Part shown: piece by piece, positions 55,740 to 64,000 of the stretch
How positions within the stretch are numbered: the first letter of the stretch is position 1
Layout of the letters: every line of letters starts with the position of its first letter
NCBI GenBank assembly: GCA_963931865.1
Contig: OZ007506.1
Span: 17,808,242-17,872,241 of the forward strand
Origin: Axinella damicornis
Taxonomy: Eukaryota > Porifera > Demospongiae > Axinellida > Axinellidae
Direction of reading: 5' to 3'
Length of the DNA: 64,000 nt
The notes under the pieces: model-generated
What the model saw: the letters and a program-made list of their open reading frames with translations, nothing else
What the model was told of the DNA's origin: nothing
Database searches by the model: none
Program-made: the position numbers and the translations under genes

Positions 55740-58029
55740 ATGGCCGAAGCGAAGAAGGAAGAGAGCGCGGCCTTCACGCAGTTTATGAGCGAGGTAGGTC
55801 TGATATGGAGGGATCTTTGAAGTTGTACTTTTTCACAGTATCTGTTGTCGCAAATAGTAACCGCAGCGTCTGTGCGCTGTAGCTGCAACTCATTAAATAT
55901 TATACACACCCTCCCGACCACACCCCCAACCTTAGTCTCGTTCCCTGATTTCCAACTCGCACACCTTTCCAACCACACACACACCTTTCCCTACCACACA
56001 TACACACCTCACCAGGTGAAGCAGATAGAAAAGCGTGATGCTGTGCTGACGAGCGCCCAGCAGATAGATCGTCTGCTTAAACCTGGATCAAAATACCTTA
56101 ACCTCAACCCCTACGAGGTACGTTCGAGTTCTAAATTGTCTCTTTGCTGAAGATTGTAAGCTCACATGCACACAGCTACTCAATGGCAGATCAAATGTGG
56201 AGTGTAGCAATGGGAGGTCACTTACCACAGTCACAGCTGCAACCGCGCTTGGTCAACCTGCATACTAACGAAGGGGTGGAGTCGCTACGCATTCTTCCGT
56301 ATATTGTCGCAAAGTCAGCCGTCAAAGCCCGAAAATCAGCGCGGTCAAAAGTCAAAGCCTCGAAAATCAGTGCAGTCAACGGTCAAGCCGCACAAAAGAG
56401 CGGTCAAAGTTTTGACCCCCAGTAGCAGCTGTGACTGTGGAGTCTATGCATGTGACCTCCCCTTGTGTAGGCACCCAATATTTGCTATAGTTTTGCCGTT
56501 TGATAATGGTTGGCTTATGTAATCAAGAGTGCATGATGAACTCGTTGCCATTGCCATCATGAGATCTTGATATCGAAGTAATGCAAGCGATCAATATCCC
56601 AAGACGGTAGTGTAGTACACCAACACGAAGAACAGCACGGCCCCAAGCAGTGACACCAGCTGGGTGAAAATATGTAACTGATGTCATCGTCGTATATATA
56701 TCTGTAGGCTGCAATACTCATACACATCGTACTTGTACGAATGGCAAAGAGATGGTGCATTCCATCACCATCACAGAAATTCCAAATAGTTGCACTGCTG
56801 TTTTTCAACTACGTCAACGTTTGCTGTTAGGTAGTTACAGCACCTGCTGAATTGAAGCTGCAGCTACCCGAGACCCAAACAGCTTCCAACAACTACTGAT
56901 CGATCGCCTTTGGCCACTCATCTGCATCACAGATCAGTGCAGAGTGTTGTATAGGGGGCAGAGCTGTTATATTGGAGGTTCCCTTCACATCTCGGGACCA
57001 GCAGAGTGGCAAGTGCTTGCTGTGGAGGACTGCATACCGTGGGTGCTACAGTACTCTAATTACTACCCACCTTTGACCCGACCCTTGTTGCATAAACAAG
57101 GGAAGTTGAGGCTCCCACGAGCGGGGAGAGCTGCCGATTCAGTGTGTGCATGCACTCTTATCCTCAACCATTGAACTTTCCATGTGTTGAGACCTTGGAA
57201 TGTTATTTTGTAGCTTACGTGTGGAATGTTGCAACCTCCTAGGCTTCCTGACAGCGACCTGTCTGCACAGCCATTACGTCTCCTGAGGAATCCCAATTGG
57301 GGAATCTAAAGCCAAGGAGATGTTACTAATCAGGCTGTTGCTGAGAAGCCGATGATAATTGGTTACCACGGTAGTAACATAATATAGCCACCCACACTCC
57401 AAGAAACACTCTAATGACAACGCTGTGCTTGGATTTGACCAACCAGAGGGCTGTATTTATGGCTTGGTTGACGGACTGCACTGGCAAAACATTTGGTGAA
57501 CACTTTTTATACTGTAATGGCACTACTAGCCTCGTTCCCAGGACCGAGGACGAGGCTATGGCACTACATGTAGCTGTGTGGGAAGACCTGGTCTGTCGGT
57601 ACACGTCGAGTTAGAGTGGCGGTGACGTTAGCAGCAGTGACTATGGAAAGGTTCATACCAAATTCAATCATGCTTGGCAACCAGCAATAGCATATGTGGA
57701 TCATATGTGGACCTAAACAAAGCTCCCCCCACCTCAGATGGAGGGACCGTATTGGACAGCATCCCGGTAAGGTGCCCTCCCCCCTGCTGTACTTGCACAC
57801 ATTGCCATGTGTCTCTGTCGTTGCTAACTGATTCATTACCAACATAGATTATATGTCCTGCTCCCTACCTCTATCCTCTTTCCTTCCCCCTCCCTCCCTC
57901 CCTCCCTCCTCCCTCCCTCGTTCCTTCCTCCCGTTTCCTCCTCTGCTAGGTGCTAATGATCGGTTCGGAAACACCTGCAGATCAGATCAGAAAGGCGTAC
58001 AGAAAGGTAGACCTCTCTAATCTCTTAGA

Positions 58030-58081
<52 letters not shown>

Positions 58082-61000
58082 AGAAACACCTCTTAATTCT
58101 TCTCCCACGTCACACGATCGCAAAACTAGCCAAAGATGTCACAGTTGCTGTAGCATAATGTACGGCTTCTTCCCATCATTCCATACAGCTGTCCTTCCTG
58201 GTCCACCCAGACAAGAATGCGGATGACAGGGAACGGGCACAGGAGGCATTTGAAGGTGGGTAGTGAGTGTCCACTACACTTCCCCTTGTACCAGGAGGAA
58301 GCTCGCAGCTGTTAATTCCCACTGCTCTCTACACTATTGCTATAACCCAGGCATTTGAAGGAAGATTAACTATCAGCAATGTACTGTATCCAGTGGCAAC
58401 TTCTAGTGCCACAGGTAGGCTAAGCTCACTTTTCAGAAATAGGCTCTGATTATATTCACCAGTTCCTGGCAGTATGTGACGTCGCATGCCGAAGCTAGCC
58501 GCCTACACAGCAGCCTGGGAATGAGGCTATAGTATTGTTTGCAGGTTCAAAATTCCACTAAAATTTAGTACCCGCAAATAATAGAGCTACAGCTGCAGCA
58601 TAACTGTCCTTTGTGTTCCTGGGCTCACGGTCACACAGTAGCTCTTCCCCAACATTAGCGAAAATTTGCGTGTCACTTTTAATTGCTAGACTGCAAATTA
58701 TTGCCACGCGAAGTAATCTATGACTGTGGAATAGTTTTAACTACCTCTAGTTTAACTCCAGTGAAGGGTTACTGATGAATTGGTGTGTTTTGGGAGTGCG
58801 GTGGGCTGTAATACGCTTGAGCATACTGAGCAGTTACAGTGGAATGTGTCGCATCGATACAGCATTCCCCCTGCACCCGTTACCACAAGTGTTTTGTGCG
58901 CACCTTGTGGTTGAGATTGAGTGGGCAAGTAGGTGCTCAATGGTACACTCTACTCTGCCTGACATGAGAGGGCAGTGTTGTATGTGCCTCGTTCCCAGGC
59001 CGCATGGGAACGAGGCTCCAGTCCAGCTTCTGGTCACTTACATGTACAGTAAGGAAAAGCAGGTACATAATATTTATCTCAACAGTGAAAATATACCCTT
59101 TCTACCCCTTATATAGCCTCATTCCCAGGCTGCATGGCCTGGGAATGAGGCTAATAGTAATCCCCTGCCATTGCTTGCAGTATGGAAAAGTGGGGAGAGA
59201 CTGGTACATAATCTCACACCCGTGATTATAGCCTTGTACCAAATGAGCCTGGGAACGAGGCTAGTGGAGATCTTAGCTCTTAGCCTTGTACCGAATGAGC
59301 CTGGGAGTGAGGCTAGTGGAGACCTTAGCCTTGTACCGAATGAGCCTGGGAGTGAGGCTAGTGGAGACCTTAGCCTTGTACCGAATGAGCCTGGGAGTGA
59401 GGCTAGTGGAGACCTTAGCCTTGTACCGAATGAGCCTGGGAGTGAGGCTAGTGGAGACCTTAGCCTTGTACCGAATGAGCCTGGGAGTGAGGCTAGTGGA
59501 GACCTTAGCCTTGTACCGAATGAGCCTGGGAGTGAGGCTAGTGGAGACCTTAGCCTTGTACCGAATGAGCCTGGGAGTGAGGCTAGTGGAGACCTTAGCC
59601 TTGTACCGAATGAGCCTGGGAGTGAGGTTAGTGGAGACCTTAGCCTTGTACCGAATGAGCCTGGGAGTGAGGTTAGTGGAGACCTTTGCCTTGTACCGAA
59701 TGAGCCTGGGAGTGAGGCTAGTGGAGACCTTTGCCTTGTACCGAATGAGCCTGGGAGTGAGGCTAGTGGAGACCTTAGCCTTGTACCAAATGAGCCTGGG
59801 AGTGAGGCTAGTGGAGACCTTAGCCTTGTACCGAATGAGCCTGGGAGTGAGGTTAGTGGAGACCTTTGCCTTGTACCGAATGAGCCTGGGAGTGAGGTTA
59901 GTGGAGACCTTAGCCTTGTACCGAATGAGCCTGGGAGTGAGGCTAGTGGAGACCTTTGCCTTGTACCGAATGAGCCTGGGAGTGAGGCTAGTGGAGACCT
60001 TTGCCTTGTACCGAATGAGCCTGGGAGTGAGGCTAGTGGAGACCTTTGCCTTGTACCGAATGAGCCTGGGAGTGAGGCTAGTGGAGACCTTAGCCTTGTA
60101 CCGAATGAGCCTGGGAGTGAGGCTAGTGGAGACCTTTGCCTTGTACCGAATGAGCCTGGGAGTGAGGCTAGTGGAGACCTTAGCCTTGTACCGAATGAGC
60201 CTGGGAGTGAGGCTAGTGGAGACCTTTGCCTTGTACCGAATGAGCCTGGGAGTGAGGCTAGTGGAGACCTTAGCCTTGTACCGAATGAGCCTGGGAGTGA
60301 GGCTAGTGGAGACCTTAGCCTCGTACCCAAACAGCCTGGGAGTGAGGTTAGTGGAGACCTTTGCCTCATTCCCAGGCTTAGGCCGTTTTCAGTTGCACGA
60401 AGAATGCGGTGACTGCCACTCCCCCACAGCTGTGAACAAGGCCTACAAGATGCTGGAGGATGATGAGCAGATACAGTACTGCCAAGGCGTGATGGAGGAA
60501 GCCAAGGTCACCCTGGATGGGAAGGTACCATGCACAGACCCCACACACCCACAGCCACAACCGCTCAGCCTGCATCACATACTTGGCCCTTATACCAACT
60601 GGCGTCTTTTTCACCTTCCCCACACCCTCATACTCTCGTACGTACCTCTCTGTCCTTACACCCTCACACTCTCCTCACTCTCACACCTCCCTGCCCTCAC
60701 ACCTTGCATCCTCACCAGCTGAAAGAGAAGAGGAAACAGGCGAAGAAGGAGGGCAGAGATACAATTGAGGAGGACAACCCTGAGAAGGTGGGTGGAGGCC
60801 GGGGAGGGAAGGAGAGAATCGAAGGAGGAAGGGAGGGAGGGATGGACGGATGGAGGGACATTTATACATGTAGTTAACTAACTGTTGCTTTAATGCTCCT
60901 CCGCTCACACTCTCTTCACATGTCTCACACTCCCACACACCAGTACTCCCAGGCATTACGTAATGCAACTGCAAAGTTATTCGCTGATCTTGAAATCAAG

Positions 61001-63280
61001 AAGAAGCATTTGGAGGAGAGAGATCAAAGTGAGAGGTGAGGGTGTGTGTACGTGTTCATCAAAGCGTTACTAGACTCAGGATCTGGGATCTGGTACATAT
61101 GAGGGATGGATCGAGAGAGATGAGTCACCTACAGCTGCAGCAGCATTCTTGTACTAACACACTGTTCCAAGTGCTCAGGTAGCGGACGATCCCATTGTTG
61201 CCCCACCCCTTTGCTATCACGTGGACCCGTGTTCCCTGCTCTCCCCCCTCACACACGTCACATAATCTATGACATCATGGAAAAGACCTACATAATTATA
61301 CGGAAAGGTCTCAATCATTTTTTCTGACAAGTGCAAAGACCACTATGAATGCAATCAGGGATTTATTCCTGGAAGGGAGCTGATGTGTGCTGCTGGATTA
61401 TGGATGCTTTCTGTCCAGGCCTTCCTTTCTCCAAGCTGTGAGACGAAGTCTGAGTAGGAAAGCCTGTGTACGAAGCTCAAGGTGTTCAGCTCTCATGATA
61501 CATGTGCCATTGGAACCAGCAGCTCTCATGATACATGTGCCATTGGAACCAGCAGCTCTCATGATACATGTGCCATTAGAACCAGCAGCTCTCATGATAC
61601 ATGTGCCATTAGAACCAGCAGCTCTCATGATACATGTGCCATTGGAACCAGCAGCTCTCATGATACATGTGCCATTAGAACCAGCAGCTCTCATGATACA
61701 TGTGCCATTGGAACCAGCAGCTCTCATGATAATATATACATGTGCCATTAGAACCAGCAGGTCCAGTAAAGTGAAGCAAATGTCATGCTACCTACCAGGG
61801 ATGCCACGATAGTATGATGTCATATGATCAGGACTTTCCCCTGTGATCAGTGTAGGGATGCATGATAGTAATAATTTTTGTAAACGATTATCATTGCCTT
61901 AGCCATCATGATAATCATTAAACGAAGTATTCAGATAGAACCAGAGCAATGAATTTCAGCTACAGTTTGCCTAATATTGTAGAAAAGATCACTGTTTATG
62001 TGAAAACTTTTCACATCAACAGTGGTGCTTTTCTACTGCAGCTGCCCACTGCAGATGTGAAGAACTGCCAATCTATTCAGCTACATGTACATGTAACATA
62101 CTCACACTCACCTCCCTCCCAGGAAGCGACAACGTGAACAGGAAGATGCAGAGGCAACCAAAACTAAGAAGGAAAAGGAGTGGAAACAGGATTGGGAGGT
62201 GGGTTCCTGGGGGGGGGGGGGGGGGGGGGGGGGGGGTAGAAAGAGGAGGAGAGGGAGACACAGATGTCAGTGTAAGGACAATGGGGGTGACAAATTATCT
62301 GCTTGGGGAGGGGGTACTCTGCTGTGTCTAGAGTACTGGCAGTCAACAGCTGGTTTTATGGGGACACTATGAACAGTGGACCCGAGGACCTGGGGCCCCA
62401 AGGTTGAAGGATATCTTCAGCTGTTACGGGAGACAGAAATGCACCTACAATGTACAAGCCAAAACTCTCGGTTATATCATTGCCTGGAGTATGCAAGTCA
62501 GCTTGGCACAAATTAGAAGACATTTTCAGCATACAGCGCTATCCTCTAGCTTTGTCCTCATCACTTTTTCCACTTCAGAATATAAATCAGACATTCATGT
62601 ATACTTATTCTCCAGCCCCTCTGTTTGCTAAGTCGGGCAAAGTCAGACTCGCTCACTACACAAGACAAAAATGTACTTGATTTTGTCATGTATCTATAGC
62701 ACTGCACTTCGAACACTACATGTATAATAATTATAACCTAGCCTGATTCCCAGGATTACGGCCTGGGAACAAGGCTAAGTATTAATCCGGTTGTGCAAAG
62801 CTGACTTGCATACTCAAGGCAACAACATTACTGTGACGTGACTCTGAGAGGGGAGGGGTGGGCAGCGGTACTCCATTTCATTGTTGTTTGTATTGTGACT
62901 CCCGATCTCTTTGATTACACTTCTACATGAAATCACCATACGTCCTTTTACATTAGCAAAGATTGCTTGTTGTTGCATTTCTGTCTCCCGGAACAGCTGA
63001 GTCCCTGGGTCCCTGGGTCAGTGTCCCGGTTTTATGGGAGGGGTTGGGGCAACATAGTGAGCTCAACTCCCCAACGATTAGCCTACAATAATAATTATTG
63101 TTGTCCAATTTACTTTTAGTATTCTAGTATGATTGGGTTGATTCCCCACTACAGTCCGCCAGGATAGATCGTGTGGACAGCTGGCGCACCTTCCAACAGA
63201 AAGGCTCAAAGAAGAAGAAGGCAAAAGGCTTCACTGGTGGCCTCAAACCACCCAAGCTCAAGCAGGAGAAGCGGACGTGA
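55740..63280 (+). CDS. DNAJC8: DNAJC8, spliceosome-associated J-domain protein
   Basis: Nine exons: 55740-55793, 56016-56117, 57950-58006, 58189-58255, 60430-60524, 60719-60787, 60944-61035, 62123-62198, 63155-63280; all GT-AG, phases close, 245 aa (human about 253). The N-terminal KQIEKRDAVLTSAQQIDRLL leads into a J domain with SFLVHPDKNADDRERAQEAF (the HPD motif that stimulates Hsp70 ATPase). A charged coiled-coil follows (LKEKRKQAKKEGRDTIEEDN, KLFADLEIKKKHLEER), then a conserved C-terminus RVDSWRTFQ ending in a basic GGLKPPKLKQEKRT. DNAJC8 is a nuclear protein associated with the spliceosome and SR-protein kinase. Introns are swollen by repeats: a (CCCT)n tract before exon 3, a (GT)n after it, a 45-bp satellite before exon 5, and a 33-bp minisatellite and foldback element late in the gene. 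The start is the first ATG, in an AAAGATGGCC context. Confidence 0.95.
57527..57558. mobile_element. Minimal 32-bp MITE with 9-bp TSD
   Basis: TAGCCTCGTTCCCAGGACC joined directly to GAGGACGAGGCTA. TGGCACTAC is perfectly duplicated on both sides. The smallest member of the family here. Confidence 0.8.
58030..58076. repeat. (GT)n microsatellite
   Basis: Pure GT run 24 bases after the DNAJC8 exon 3 donor. Confidence 0.95.
59116..59154. mobile_element. Perfect short MITE palindrome
   Basis: TAGCCTCATTCCCAGGC, then TGCATG, then GCCTGGGAATGAGGCTA. It lies 75 bases from the start of the 45-bp satellite, whose unit has the same two ends; a related palindrome is at 58987-59019. Confidence 0.85.
59229..60378. 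repeat. 45-bp satellite, about 25 copies, in DNAJC8 intron 4
   Basis: The unit reads TAGCCTTGTACCGAATGAGC, then CTGGGAGTGAGGCTA, then GTGGAGACCT. It is highly homogeneous, with variants mainly at AGCC/TGCC and GGCTA/GGTTA. Both MITE ends (TAGCCT... and ...GAGGCTA) occur once per unit. Because 45 is divisible by three and lacks stops, it makes open frames of over 400 aa in three frames on both strands; these are artefacts. Confidence 0.97.
61486..61760. repeat. 33-bp minisatellite, about eight copies, in DNAJC8 intron 7
   Basis: The unit starts AGCTCTCATGATACATGTGC and ends CATTGGAACCAGC. It alternates G/A at one position. Divisible by three, hence spurious open frames. Confidence 0.95.
62390..63045. 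mobile_element. Foldback element in DNAJC8 intron 8
   Basis: TCAGCTGTTACGGGAGACAG (62418) and GAGTATGCAAGTCAGCTT (62489) on the left arm recur inverted at about 62975-63000 and 62794-62815 on the right arm. The right arm is interrupted by a copy of the gene's own 3' UTR (62835-62942). A small palindrome TAGCCTGATTCCCAGG... (62738-62777) sits in the loop. Confidence 0.65.
62835..62942 (+). repeat. Copy of the DNAJC8 stop codon and 3' UTR inside its last intron
   Basis: GACGTGACTCTGAGAGGGGA and the following ~88 bases match 63274-63381 with about four mismatches. The copied block starts at the last codons of the gene. Confidence 0.9.
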
Positions 63281-63503
63281 CTCTGAGAGGGGAGGGGTGG
63301 GCAGCAGTACTCCATTTCATTGTTGTTTGTATTGTGACTCTCGATCTCTTTGATTACACTTCTACATGAAATCACCGTATGCAGTGACAGCAGACAACAG
63401 TACGGTATATGCATATACTGCAAGCGATCCAATACGTTGGGAATGGCCTGGGAATTGATGAGGCTAGTTTCATCTTGCTTGTAGGATCAAGCAAAGTGTA
63501 ATA
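63281..63503 (+). other. DNAJC8 3' flank
   Basis: Contains the original of the duplicated 3' UTR block and a GGGAATGGCCTGGGAATTGA fragment of the MITE family near 63440. No canonical AATAAA seen. Confidence 0.5.
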
Positions 63504-63792
63504 ATTGGGGCGAGCCTGAGCGAGCCCCACATAGACGTGTAGAACGTGAGCCGCGTCTGTATGTATGTATCTGCGTACGTCGTGCCGCGTATGTCGTGCC
63601 GTAAATACAATCTACTGTATTTAAGCGAAACGTATACCGTCATCGAAGCTCAAAAAGTGTTAGTTCTGATCTGAGAGCTGATCCTGAGGCACGAATCCGT
63701 GAACCATGTACTCCTTGGATGGCTACATCGGTGGGTCTGGGAACCAGACTAATGCTGCATATGCATGCACTCGCTCAGGCTCGCCCCACAAT
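63504..63792. mobile_element. 289-bp MITE, ATTGGGGCGAGCCTGAG ends
   Basis: The left end ATTGGGGCGAGCCTGAGCGA and the right end CTCGCTCAGGCTCGCCCCAC plus AAT are inverted matches. A second GAGCCCCACATAGACGTGTA block follows the left end as in the fragment at 26650. It has captured a short TCTGGGAACCAGACTA MITE end at 63737. Confidence 0.75.
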
Positions 63793-64000
63793 GTTATACA
63801 TTCTGCTAGTAATAGTGATCCTACAGCTAGTACACACGTACAGAAGCTCAGTTCTGACCTCCAGTTGGGGCTACACCGGGCATTGATATGGCTTCACATA
63901 CTGTTACACACAGGTAGGCTATAAATTATATAGGTAGGTTATAGAACATGACTGTTTCCAGGATATCAAGAAAGCTCGTTTCCCGGGTCCCGCCAATTAA
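63793..64000. other. Right edge, nothing recognised
   Basis: Short frames only. No splice-supported exon or repeat identified before the window ends. Confidence 0.5.

Noticed and set aside
59119..60722. Open frames of 413-478 aa in several frames on both strands
   Set aside because: They are translations of a 45-bp satellite whose length is divisible by three. Only the last part of one of them overlaps a real exon (DNAJC8 exon 5).
61398..61812. Repetitive frames of 89-141 aa
   Set aside because: Artefact of the 33-bp minisatellite.

Overview
The window looks like nuclear DNA of an early-branching animal, most probably a sponge. The evidence is multi-exon genes with GT-AG introns, metazoan-specific families (RYK-type receptor, A20/TNFAIP3-type OTU protein, DNAJC8), lineage-specific domain mixtures (Death+ubiquitin-like; kelch+Ig+kinase), and dense short inverted-repeat transposons, minisatellites and long homopolymer G/C runs. 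The species cannot be named from sequence alone. One 200-base run of N (23856-24055) is an assembly gap.

Layout. (1) 1-7816: two A20-like OTU/zinc-finger genes head to head. The left one runs off the window edge; the right one is complete and intronless in its coding part. The spacer between them holds several palindromic MITEs. (2) 8185-11029: a promoter-like segment, then a Death-domain plus multi-ubiquitin-like gene whose reading frame needs two ultrashort introns. (3) 11100-11570: 3' tail of a LINE. (4) 12139-23078, minus strand: an intracellular kelch - four Ig - TKL-type protein kinase gene, reconstructed exon by exon through the Ig and kinase parts. (5) 25169-27547, minus strand: a partial second copy of the C-terminal half of that kinase, without an N-lobe or HRD exon. 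(6) 28938-54760, minus strand: a 19-exon RYK-like receptor gene (signal peptide, WIF domain, mucin-like stalk, membrane-proximal module, TM, degenerate kinase, long Ser-rich tail), predicted 1491 aa with all exon phases closing. (7) 55740-63280, plus strand: a 9-exon DNAJC8 (spliceosome-associated J protein) gene, predicted 245 aa, divergent from the RYK gene across about 1 kb. (8) The right edge holds a MITE.

How the genes relate. The left third carries ubiquitin/death signalling genes (two A20-like editors next to a Death-UBL protein), which suggests, without proving, a local innate-signalling neighbourhood. The middle is kinase signalling. DNAJC8 is a housekeeping splicing factor.

The repeats are informative. 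A MITE family with ends TAGYCTSGTTCCCAG and 9-bp target duplications occurs throughout and appears to have seeded two minisatellites. Pyrimidine microsatellites sit just upstream of many 3' splice sites, and G-rich ones just downstream of several 5' splice sites, on both strands. Nearly all long open frames outside the named genes are products of repeats or antisense shadows.
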